The translations under genes and the position numbers were made by a program. From positions 62,001 to 126,000 of the forward strand of contig JAMDHS010000052.1 in NCBI GenBank assembly GCA_029717555.1: a stretch of 64,000 bases of DNA, read 5' to 3'. Positions 54,607 to 64,000 of the stretch are shown in pieces. Numbering within the stretch: position 1 is the first letter of the stretch; the number at the start of each line of letters is the position of its first letter. The notes beneath the pieces were generated by a model. That model ran no database searches. It saw only the letters and a list, made by a program, of their open reading frames with translations, and was not told the DNA's origin. Origin of the DNA: Peribolospora baueri. Lineage: Eukaryota; Basidiomycota; Peribolosporomycetes; Peribolosporales; Peribolosporaceae.

Positions 54607-55403
54607 AGGCCGTTGGCCGTCGAGCTTTGACAGCAGACGGCCTGTTCCTTGCAGTCGCTGCTCGGCGAGAAGGAGAAGGAGGAGGAAAAAAGAAAAATCG
54701 GTCAGGGAGGGCGCGTGTATGCTGTGCTGGACGGACGGGTGCGAAGAGAAGGCTCACTTGGCGAGGTTGAGACCGTGGAGGACACCGATGGGATTGCACT
54801 CAAGGCTGCGAAAACGGGAAAGAGCGGGCTGCGAGTAAGAACGAGTCGCGCGGGGGGTAGGGAGGGCGGCGAAGGGGGAAGGAGAGGTCAGATGAAAGCG
54901 CACCCAAGCGTGCCGATGAGCGTGTTGGCCGAGACGAGGAGGCTATAGGCCGCCTTGAGGCTAGCGTCGTCAGTCGCTTTCTTGCAGCATCTGACAGCGG
55001 GGAAGGGGAAGCGGGAGCAAGAAGACGAGAGGCTGGTCAAAGGAGAGCGAGGCGCGAGGGAGGAGATAAAATGAGAGACAAGGCAAAGGCGACTGACTGC
55101 ATGGAGCCGGCGCTGCACTGGCCGGACTGATCTCCCTGGCGTTTGACAAAGGTGCCGGTGTCGGTCTCGCCGCGCTTGGGATGACCGAGCCTGGTGTCGG
55201 GCATGACGTTGCTGTTCACCCCGCCGGAGTGACCCGAGGCGGGGTGCACAGGGGTGGTGGCCTTGACGAAACCGCAGACGGCGGTGGCGACGAGAGCGAT
55301 GATGGCAGCGACCTGGGGGGTTAGCGGAGCAGAACAGAGAAGAGAAGGGGCGTGAGCGTCGTCGACGAAGGGGCGAATGAGGAGAGCCGGCGCTCGCCTT
55401 CAT
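54570..55403 (-). CDS. Class I hydrophobin
   Basis: Small secreted surface-active protein that assembles on fungal cell walls and at air-water interfaces. Five exons: 55403-55398, 55312-55098, 54990-54904, 54805-54758 and 54657-54570, closing to 147 aa. The signal peptide is MKVAAIIALVATAVCGFVKA. The eight-Cys pattern is complete: QCSAGSMQCC (C1, C2-C3), about 29 residues, GLEC (C4), 15 residues, DC (C5), KEQAVCC (C6-C7), QSSTANGLIQTQC (C8). The spacing is class I. A linker of about 45 residues with HPKRGETDTGTFVKRQ precedes C1 and holds a possible KR processing site. The first exon is only ATG-AAG, and its intron starts GCGAGC, a GC-AG intron. Without this join there is no ATG for the signal peptide. 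Confidence 0.9.
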
Positions 55404-56270
55404 TTTGGAGAGGGATAGAGCCGTGGTGGAGGGCAAAGGACGAGGGAGGGAGGGCTAGAGTACAGAGACAAGAGCTGGGGCTGCCGTGAGGAAGGAAAGA
55501 GGAAAAGAAAAAGGGGAGAGCACAACCGTCCTTTTAAGCCTTTTTCCCTACCCCCCCCATCGTCCGCTCCTCGGCCTCCCTTCCGTCCTTCCTTGCACCT
55601 CGTCGGCTTCGACTTCGGCTTCGGTGGCCCGTGCGCGGACGGACCCGGGGTGGTAGTGCCAATGGGGCTGGCGAGGCGAGTGCTAGTGGACGAGCGAGGA
55701 ACGCCTGCGTCTCGGTCGGTCGGTCGTCAGGGTAGGTCTAGCGGTCGCGTCGACAACCCAACGCGATCCTGTCTGTCCGTTGTGTCGTGTCATCTCCGGT
55801 AGCGCAGCGCAGATGGGCCTGCCTTGTCTCCCAAACATGATAGCTAGCGGGTCGGCCTCGAGGCGACTTCGGAGGCGGGAGGGGAAGGAGTGGAGGAATG
55901 GTGGAGAAACGAGGAGGCGCGCGGGAAGGGGGAGAGAGAGGAGTGATGAGACGATGGAAGAATGGCTTGGCGTCGACTGACTGCCTTGCTTTCTTTCCGC
56001 CTCGACGCTGTGCCCGAGGTTCGCAGTCCGGGGAACGACCGCAGCAGGAACGAACAAACAAGCAGACGGTGCGTCGGCGTGGCGTCGGCGTCCGTGAAGC
56101 GAAGCCAAGCCGGAGCGGAGAAGAAGCCCACTCTCTCAACGGCGTGAAGAATCACTCTGAAGAGCAGGAGCAACAGCAGAGGCGTTCCCAACGGCAAGAA
56201 ATAAGGAAAACAAAACGAAAACAAAATAGAGGGAAAAAATAGGAAAGGAAAAAAAGTCTGCAAATCATAC
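55404..56270. other. Hydrophobin promoter region and spacer
   Basis: The hydrophobin promoter presumably lies in 55404-56000, since the next upstream gene is a tRNA. I see no coding region. Confidence 0.4.
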
Positions 56271-56276
56271 AAAAAA
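56271..56276 (-). terminator. Pol III terminator of tRNA-Ile
   Basis: A run of six T on the minus strand begins four bases after the discriminator base, as expected for RNA polymerase III. Confidence 0.8.
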
Positions 56277-56279
56277 GGA

Positions 56280-56379
56280 TGCTCTGTACAGGGGTCGAAC
56301 CTGTGACCTTAGAGTGAACTAAATGTTAGTTGAACTAAGCTTATTAGCTCTACGCTCTAACCAACTGAGCTAACAGAGC
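56280..56379 (-). tRNA. tRNA-Ile(AAT) with intron
   Basis: Cloverleaf by eye: acceptor GCTCTGT/ACAGAGC, D-arm GCTC-loop-GAGC with AGTTGGTTA (A box), anticodon stem TAGAG/CTCTA with loop CTAATAA (anticodon AAT), T-arm ACAGG-TTCGACC-CCTGT (B box) and discriminator A. An intron of about 26 bases sits just 3' of the anticodon, after position 37, and contains a TTAGTT...AACTAA hairpin. A34 would be deaminated to inosine by the Tad2/Tad3 enzyme, whose Tad3 subunit is encoded at 22907-25554. Confidence 0.93.
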
Positions 56380-57955
56380 CATTCACTTATTTGTTAGTAG
56401 GCTTTGTTGGTAAAGTAGCGGCGGGTGTAGAGCTCAGCGCAGCTACACTCGCTACAACCACCAGAAGAGCCGCCCGACAACGGCGTCTTCGGTACTGCTC
56501 CCAGTGCTCTTCCTTGCTCTGCCGCACGATAGTCGGCGAGGGAACCATTATTGTTAGAGGCTGGACGGACAGGAAACGACGAGATGCAGATGGGTGGATT
56601 GGATGTGTGAGGCGACGGTCGGGGCGAAGGCGAGAGATGTATGTGATCAACGACTACGCATACGGGCGGACCTAGCAAACATAGGAATTTCATGCGCGCC
56701 GCCGATTTCTGTAACACAACTTTTGTATTGAGATACAACTCTACAACAGAGGGATTTTGGGCTTTGGGCGGCTTGCGGTTGCCGAACGCGCCCTTTTATT
56801 AACCTTAATTAATTGCAATAGAGTTTTGTTTTATACTGTTTCCCTCCGGGAAAATAGCATAGTGCATAAAATATGAAGTTATTAAATATGGAATTGAGGT
56901 GACCGTCGAGCCGGCCCTAGGTTGGGACCCCTCCCTGACATTATACTAGATCGTAACGACAGGGCGAACTTACTACAAGCAGCAGTTCCACTCCCGTAAC
57001 CCGTCCTCCTTCTCCTCCGTCGTGCTTTCCCATTTGCGCTCTCAAGGCCTTCCCTTTCCTTGTTCCCACTGGACAGACGGCTGACTTTTGGCGGCTAAAG
57101 CCTTTCAGGTCGATGTGTGGATGTAATTTCCTCTTCTCTTCCTTTCTTCCCTCTTCGCTCAGCGTCGCCTAGACACTCATGCATCCACGTCCCTCTCAGA
57201 TGTTCAAAAGACCGCAAATATGCTTCACACGGACGAGCCCCAAAATGGGTTTGTTGGAATTTCTTTTTCCCCCACGAATCGGGCGTGCCCTGCCACGTTC
57301 CCCGATCCCGTCGATCCTCTCGATGCAGTCGAGTCGATGACGTAATTACGGATGCACGGACGGAGGGAGAGGAAGGCGTCGAGATCTGACTGGCCGCACC
57401 AACGCCGTTTCGGGAGAGCGGGGACGGTAGAGCATCCAGCGAGCGAGGCGGAAGAGAGAAGAGGTCCAGTCCAGTGTCGATCAAACGACATATACTCAAA
57501 TCGGCCTGTCCACTCTCCATCCGAATCTGAATCCGAATCCGAATCCGTTCAATTTCTTTTCCTCCGCACCCTTTATTCGACATCTCGGAAAATAAGCAAC
57601 TCCCGGGCTGTATGTCGGTACTGGTGTCTGGTACGGTATGCTCGACTCGGAGGGAGCGAGCGAGCGAGCGGCGCAAACTACAACGGCTGCAAGGCCCTGG
57701 CTAGAACTGGGTCGGGGTCGGGGTAGGGGTTGGGTTCAGCGGACGAGGAAGCTCCTTCCGGTTCGATTGAACAGACAAGAGGAAGAGGCGGGAAGACGGA
57801 AGACGAGGCGAGGCGAGGAAGGAACATGCGCGACGAACAGGGAGCGAAGAGGATGAGGAAGCTGGAGAGCGAGAAGAGAGAAGAAGACAGAGACGATGAC
57901 GAGAGCGAGAAGAGAAAAAAGACAGAAGGTAGACTCGATGGAACGGGTCGATCCA
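56380..57955. other. Intergenic region with AT-rich segment (about 56690-56960)
   Basis: The stretch after 56690 is markedly AT-rich (includes TTAATTAATTGCAATAG) and has no coding text. The remainder, up to the ACS stop, holds short GAATCC repeats (about 57523-57546), GAGC repeats (about 57655-57671) and the ACS 3' region. Confidence 0.45.
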
Positions 57956-60228
57956 TCACTTCTTGGGCGCGGACGCCGCCTCGAGTTTGGCCTTGAGCTT
58001 CTCGACAACGCCCTCATCGGCGAGCGTGGACAGGTCGCCGATCTGGTCAGCCTCATTGGACGCGAGCTTGCGGAGGATGCGACGCATGATCTTGCCCGAC
58101 CGCGTCTTGGGCAGGTCCTCGGAGATGAGCACCTTCTTGGGCGCGGCAAACGGTCCAATGTTCTTGCGCACCTGGAGAACCAGCTCCTTGACGAGCGCTT
58201 CTTCGTCGTTGTACTGGAAGTTGGGCTTGAGCGTGACAAAGGCGTTGATCGCCTGGCCGGTCAGCTCGTCCGGCACGCCCACCACCGCCGTCTCGGCGAC
58301 GCCAGGGTGCTGGATGAGCGCGGACTCGATCTCGGCGGTGGAGAGACGGTGGCCAGAGACGTTGATGACGTCGTCGACGCGGCCCTTGATCCAGATGTAT
58401 CCGTCGTCGTCCCTTGCGGCGCCGTCGCCGGTGAGGTAGTAGCCCGGGTAAGGCTTCATGTACGTCTCGAGGTACCTCGCGTGGTCCTGGTACACCGTGC
58501 GGGCGATGGACGGCCAGGGCCTGCCGATGGCGAGCACGCCCTCGACGTTGGTGCCCTCGAGCACTTTTCCGCTGACGGGATCGAGGATGACGGGCTCAAT
58601 ACCCCAGAAAGGCACGGTGGCCGAGCCTGGCTTGGTTTGGATGGCGCCGGGGAAGGGGGTGATGATGATGCTGCCCGTCTCGGTCTGCCAATACGTGTCG
58701 ACGACGGCGCACTCGTTTTGTCCGACGTGTTCGTTGTACCAATCCCACGCCTCGGGGTTGATCGGCTCACCGACGGAACCGATGACGCGGAGACTGGAGA
58801 GGTCGTGTCCGCTGACGTGTTCCGCTCCGAGACGGCGAAGGAGACGGATGGAGGTGGGGGCGGTGTAGAACTGGGTAAGTTTGTACTTTTCGACGACTTC
58901 CCAATAGCGGGAGGGGGTGGGATAGACGGGGGTGGACTCGAAGAGCGTTGTCGTGACGCCGTTCATCAGCGGGCCATAGACGATGTAGCTGGAGGGAAGG
59001 AGGAAAGGAAGGAGCGATGAGCGAACGCGCGAATGGGAGAGAGTAAAGCGTTGCTGTTGGGACGCATGTATGTGTGCCTCACCTGTGCCCCGTGATCCAG
59101 CCGACGTCGGCCATGCAAGCGAAACGGTCGTCGGGGTGGACGTCAAAGACGTACTTGACGGTGAGCGCGGCGCCGAGCAAGTAGCCGGCGGTGGAGTGTA
59201 CGACGCCCTTGGGCTTTCCGGTGGAGCCGGAGGTGTAGAGGATAAAGAGCGGGTCCTCGGAGCTGACGATGGTGGGAGGGCAGTACGGGCGGACCTTGGC
59301 AGTCTCGTCGTGGTACCAGAGGTCCCTGCCCTCGGTCCAGGGGACCTTGTTGCCGGTGCGCTGGACGACGAGAACCTTTTCGACGAGGGGGCACTCCTGG
59401 AGGGCGGCGTCGACGATGCCCTTGGTGGCGATGGTCCTGCCGCCGCGTCGGCCCTCGTCGGTGGTGATGACGACCCTGGCCTTGCAGTCGACGATGCGGT
59501 CGCGGAGCGAGTCGGAGGAGAAGCCGGCGAAGACGACAGAGTGGATGGCGCCGATGCGAGCGCAAGCGAGGAAGGCGACGACGGCCTCGGGGATCATGGG
59601 GAGGTAGATGATGACCGTGTCGCCCTTCTTGACGCCGAAGGAGATGAGAACATTGGCCAAGGCGGAGACCTTGTGGAGGAGCTCGCCAAAGGTGACGATG
59701 TAGCCCTGACCGGGCTCGTCGGCCTCGTAGATGATTGCGGGCTGAGAGAAGAGAAAAAGGTTAGAAGGCGGGCGGCGGAGGATGGCAAGCGACGTCGGCG
59801 TGGGTCTTACCTTGTCAGGGTTCTGGAATGCCCACCTGTCGACGCAGTTGTACGACGCATTGAGACGGCCCTCGGGGAACCAAGCGATGTCGCCAGCGAG
59901 AAAGGAGCCGGAGCGGACGGTCTGGAAAGGAACGTCCCAGTAGATCATTTCGTTGGCCCTCTGCATGTCATCGATCGCATTAGGGTTGACGGGAGGATGG
60001 GCGAGACTAAGTGAGCTGGTGGATGGTGGCTAAAAGCTGCGCGGGAGGACTCGGACTCACGTCTGACCAGAAAACATCGGCATCGTTGAGGCTCCTGTCG
60101 TGGAGCTTCTTGTAGTCGGCGTGGGAGGGGCCGACGTGGGCCTTGGGTCGCGGGTGGTCGCCCTTGCCCTTGCCGAGGAGGCGGGGAGGGACGGGATGGA
60201 CGGGGGGCTTGGGATTCGGCTCGGACAT
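57956..60228 (-). CDS. ACS1: Acetyl-CoA synthetase (AMP-forming)
   Basis: Acetate + ATP + CoA to acetyl-CoA + AMP + PPi, feeding the TCA/glyoxylate cycles and histone acetylation. Exons: 60228-60061, 59960-59811, 59741-59083 and 58988-57956, closing to 669 aa, the usual family length. Motifs: [48 protein letters not shown], the adenylation P-loop [64 protein letters not shown], and the catalytic Lys region [14 protein letters not shown]. There is no mitochondrial presequence or peroxisomal tripeptide (it ends APKK), so it is probably nucleo-cytosolic. The symbol is given by family; ACS1 versus ACS2 cannot be decided. Confidence 0.96.
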
Positions 60229-61075
60229 GGTGGGGGGTGTGGGGGGGGGGGAGTGTGGGTGGTGGTGGAAGTGGAAGCGGGGGCGGTGTCGAGGAGGGAG
60301 CGGGAGTGGGTGGTGGCAAGCGGGGAGGATGGTGGAGAAGAAAAAGGGGCGGGCGAGCGGGCCAGTTGGACGGTGGCTGCTTATGTAGGGTACGGTACGG
60401 TGTCGATCTGATGACGAGGCGGAAGACGGGCGGCGGGGAGAGAAGGGGTTGCGGGGAAGCGGCGGTCGTCGCGCGACGGGGGCCGGACCAAGGCGGGTGG
60501 GAGCCGAGCCGAAGCAGACGCAGCGCAGACGCAGCCGATGGAGGTCGGAGGGAGGAGGGTCGGGGAAAGGGACGACGAGGGACGGAGGGAGGGCCACGCG
60601 AGCCGGCGACGACCAGGCGAGGATGATGGATGGAGAAGATGATGGAGGGTTGTGACGACAAACGACAACGACGAACAGCCAACGGTCGCGCTTTCATTCC
60701 ACATCTCCCCTCGCTCATTATTCCTTTTTTTATTTTCCTCTCGAGCGACAGACAGAGAGACAGACAGACAGAAAGAAAAAAAAAAGTCATGCCACCCAAT
60801 CCCATCCAATCCCATTCATTCCCTTCCATCCGATCCGATCCTCCCATGTGCATGAAGATGTTGTACGCACTCCTATACTCGCACTTGCACTTGCACTCGT
60901 ACTCGCGCTTGCACTTGCTGCACTCGTGCTCGCACAAGCACAAGACCCTGCTATTACTCTCCTTTCCCTCATCGCCAAGGCCAGGCCTCGCTGACCCAAG
61001 CCATGCCATGCCGTCCCGAACACTGCACTAATCAGCGACCCCGACGAACCCGTGACCAGAGAGAAAGACAGACGA

Positions 61076-61113
<38 letters not shown>

Positions 61114-62879
61114 GGTCAGGCCGACGTGCGGCCTACGCAAGCGATGCGATGCGATGCGATGATGCCCCGCCGCCGACAACGTTCTCCCCGTCGTCTTCTC
61201 GTCTTCTCATCCCTCGTCGTCGCCCTTCCCCGGACGACCCGCGCATGGCTTGGCTTGGCTTGGCTCGTTAAATAGTTCACGGCGCTATTCCTCCCGCGCT
61301 CTCCCGATCACCCCACCGCTTCCTCGGGAACCCGCTTCGCTTCCGTCCGTCCATCTTTCTTCGTCCACGACAAAGCCCGAGCCGATCGTGATCGACGCCA
61401 ATGCCTTCATTCCATCCCGACTCCTCCGTACAAATCCCGACCCGATACGATACGATACGACGATGAACAACCCTTCTCCGACCGACCGCTCTACTGGACC
61501 ATCCATCCGGTCGACCGGGCGCGGTACGAAACGAAACGATACGAAACGAAATGACGCTGGATGTGGAGACCCCGGGCGAGTAAGCGCATGCATGGATGTG
61601 GATGTGGTGTGCAGCGAGCGTCGAGATGGATGCCTAGCTAGACACACACACCTACCCGCACCCGTCCCGGGACGACCGCCTTTCGTTCGTACATCACAGC
61701 CGGACAGCCCCGTTCCGAACCCACCCGATCCCCTCGCCGCGCCGACCCATCCGCCCTCGCCTCGGGAAGGATCGGACCCCATCTACCTCCGTTCCCTCCG
61801 GCGGGCGGGTGGTCGCGGACGTAGGAGGAGCGCGGTACGCAACCGCCGCCAGTCGCCGACGCCGCTCGCATCGTCGGATCAATGCGATAATGCGGTCCGT
61901 GCCGTTCAAGTGGTCCGAGCGTCGTCGTGGTCGGTCGTGGGAAGAATACCGAAACCGATCCGGTCGGTCGGTCGGGAGACTGTCTGGACAGACCCTTTTC
62001 TTTCCCTTTTTCTTTTTTTCTCTTCCTCTCTTCTCTCTTTCTCTCAGTCCGCGTCGATTCGGAACGAGGCTATGCAGTTACTCTCCTCACAATGAGAGTC
62101 TCTCCCCTCCGAATTTCTTTCGACTCGCAGCGTCGATTCCCTATTCCCTTGACTGCCTTGTTTCTCTACTCGGGTCATCACGGCGTGACGGCTCAACGAC
62201 TCTTCATCGCGCCACAAGAATGACGCTCGGGGCGCCGGTGACTTTTCTGGTCACAATTTTCGATACGAGGAGGATGGGAGGTGGGTTGAATTTCTCTGTT
62301 GACTCTCCGGTCTCGCCTGTGCCGACCGGCGGTCCAACCCGTGGGTTCGTTCCGCCGTTCCGCGAAATGTACCTCCATCCACCCATACCTAATACATAAA
62401 CACACACCGCGACCCTCTCTTTATCTCTTTGCTCACTCATCGTGGCTACCTTGAGACCGTTTTCGTACCCGTCTTAAGACGACGACGACGACAACGACGA
62501 TCATGACGATGAGCCCCCAGCTCGGGACCTGATAAGCGCGGTCGGACAGCGTAGGGGGAGCGAGGAAGATGGTTACCTGTCATCCTACCTAACCCTCTAC
62601 CTCCTCCAGCAGTCTCGAGTCGGACCACGACCCACACGCCGACTGTACGCACCTACTAAGACCTATTTCCAATCCCTCTCTCCTCTCCGCCTCTTCGGAC
62701 CTCGGCGCCGACGCTGGCTCACCTCGCCGACGCGTCCCTCCGACTTATCCGCCCCACTCCTCCTCCTTTTTTCCGCCGTCCATATCGCCCGCCTTGGCTT
62801 TTCCTTCCTTTCTCTCTCTCTCTTTGTCTCTCGCAATGCATCGCGCAGTTCATAGCAAAGCAAGTCAAAGTCGAATGTC
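60229..62879. promoter_or_regulatory. Long divergent gap, acetyl-CoA synthetase / hydroxy-acid dehydrogenase
   Basis: 2.65 kb without a supportable gene. It contains degenerate GCACTT/GCACTC repeats (about 60865-60950), a CAGA microsatellite, short ATGCG and GATAC runs, and CT-rich tracts just upstream of 62880. Promoters of both flanking genes must be here. Confidence 0.45.
61077..61113 (+). repeat. (CAGA)9 microsatellite
   Basis: Nine perfect CAGA units followed by GGTCAGG, in the divergent gap. Confidence 0.9.
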
Positions 62880-64000
62880 ATGCTCGCACGCCGCCTCCTC
62901 TTCTTGACGACCGGCCGGCCGGTCCGACTCGATCGCCTCGCCGCACCCGTGCCCTCTTCTTCAACAGTCCCCGTCCCCATCCCGACGTCGCGCTCCATCA
63001 TCACCACTCCGACTGCCAGCGCTAGCCCTCCTCCACCGTCGTCGTCGTCTTTCTCCAACATGCCTCGGTCCTCCTATCTGCCTTGGCCGCCGCCCTCGCA
63101 GTCGGACTGCTGTCTCTGTGGCCCCCGCGTCGTCTCGAGGCGGAGCTCGCATCGTCGTCGTCGTTTTGTCGTCCTCCTCCCCCTTTAGCCCCTCCGAGCT
63201 GCCGCCCCGCCTCATCTCCGCCAAGGAGCTCCTCCAGCGCAAAGGACGATCGCTTTGGGTCGTCTTGGACGGCGTCGTATGGGACGTCACCGCGTTCGCC
63301 GACAACCACCCCGGCGGCGCAGACGTGCTGGTGCAGAACGCTGGCAAGGACATTTCTGCCCTCTTTCGAACCGTCCATTCTTCCGCACTCCTCCGAGACT
63401 TGCACCGCCATGGCGTCCGGCCTGTCGGCACGTTCGACCCTGCCACGGCTTTTGAGGTCGAGCATGCCGAGCAACAGCAGCTCGGGTTTGACTTCGATCC
63501 ATCCTCCCTCCTCTCGATCACGTCTTCGACCTCGCTCACTTCGAGTCTCTCGCCCACGACGTCCTAGCCGAAGCAGGCACCAAACTGTGGGGCTATTTCG
63601 CTAGCCATTCCGACCACGGCGTCTCCTTTCGCTCCAACTGCTCCGCATGGTCTCACCTCCGTCTCTTACCTCGCGTACTCGTGCCCATCGCCAAAGTCGA
63701 CCACACCACCACTATGGCTGGCCATGTCTCTTCTGCCCCCTTTCTCATCCCTCCCGTCGGTCAGTACCGTCTCGCTCACCCCGACGGAGAGATCGCCGTC
63801 CTTCGCGCTGCTTGCCAGAACTAGCATCCCCTTTTGCGTCTCTAGCGCGTCTAACACGCCGATCGAAGACGTGCTCCTGGAACGAGATCGGATCGTGCAC
63901 GACTCACCGACGACGAAGAAGGATACGTGAGAGCGCCGGTATGGTGGCAGATCTACATGCGCATCGATCGTAAAGACATGGCGGACCGTATCCGATGGGC
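62880..64000 (+). pseudogene. Cytochrome b5-linked FMN L-lactate/hydroxy-acid dehydrogenase (interrupted, runs off right edge)
   Basis: Flavocytochrome b2 type enzyme, which in mitochondria oxidises L-lactate or a related 2-hydroxy acid and passes electrons to cytochrome c. Parts in order: presequence MLARRLLFLTTGRPVRLDRL, a possible membrane anchor ALAAALAVGLLSLW, a cytochrome b5 domain (ISAKELLQRKGRSLWVVLDG, DVTAFADNHPGGADVLV, with HPGG haem ligand), then the FMN barrel start: HFESLAHDVLAEAGTKLWGY, NCSAWSHLRLLPRVLV, LAHPDGEIAVLRAACQ and IPFCVSSASNTPIEDVL. These blocks lie in successive different frames (changes near 63070-63180, 63515 and 63825) and no GT-AG pair explains the last two. It is either a decaying gene or a stretch with base-calling errors. 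The protein continues beyond the window. Confidence 0.75.

Noticed and set aside
56690-56961. Possible solo LTR near the tRNA gene (TGTAACA...GACA ends)
   Set aside because: No matching target-site duplication or second copy is visible, and the end assignment is arbitrary.

Overview
The window is nuclear DNA of a filamentous-lineage fungus, almost certainly a basidiomycete. It is GC-rich, and most genes carry several short GT-AG introns of about 50-120 bases. It encodes an eight-cysteine class I hydrophobin, and the core genes (EXO5, CUL1, EPL1, SUS1, TAD3, COQ5, ACS) are fungal. Gene density and intron style would fit Pucciniomycotina (Microbotryomycetes-like yeasts), but I cannot fix the genus. 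Exon joins were worked out by eye from splice consensus, reading phase and family homology. In most multi-exon genes every phase closes.

Layout. 1-9.4 kb: an IlvD/Edd dehydratase cut by the left edge, the nuclease EXO5, actin-capping alpha (CAP1) and a mitochondrial PPR protein. 9.9-17.9 kb: two large, low-complexity, intronless proteins on the same strand that share short ordered motifs and look like diverged tandem duplicates. 17.9-20.1 kb: a repeat-rich gap with a Helitron helicase relic. 20.1-31.6 kb: an MDR oxidoreductase, an apparent SET-domain/TAD3 fusion, an unknown mitochondrial protein, COQ5 and a YSC84-type SYLF protein. 32.4-43.6 kb: CUL1/CDC53, a LigD-type 3'-phosphoesterase, a RIB2-type deaminase, FCF2 and SUS1. 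45-51 kb: eIF3e and the NuA4 subunit EPL1. 51-58 kb: an AT-rich island, a small unknown protein, an inverted repeat made of a foreign-looking coding fragment, a hydrophobin with a duplicated 3' tail, and an intron-bearing tRNA-Ile(AAT). 58-64 kb: acetyl-CoA synthetase and, across a 2.65-kb divergent gap, a cytochrome b5-linked FMN hydroxy-acid dehydrogenase whose frame is interrupted.

Most genes are unrelated housekeeping genes. Many sit head to head and share short 5' regions: EXO5/CAP1, SET-TAD3/unknown, COQ5/YSC84, FCF2/SUS1 and eIF3e/EPL1. CAP1 and YSC84 both act on cortical actin. SUS1 and EPL1 both serve chromatin-modifying complexes (SAGA/TREX-2 and NuA4). TAD3 and the tRNA-Ile(AAT) are functionally linked because A34 of that tRNA is the substrate of the Tad2/Tad3 deaminase. 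The most notable observations are the in-frame SET-TAD3 fusion, the paired low-complexity paralogs, the long inverted repeat at 53.2-54.0 kb, the six-base terminal exon of CUL1 and the six-base first exon with a GC donor in the hydrophobin gene.
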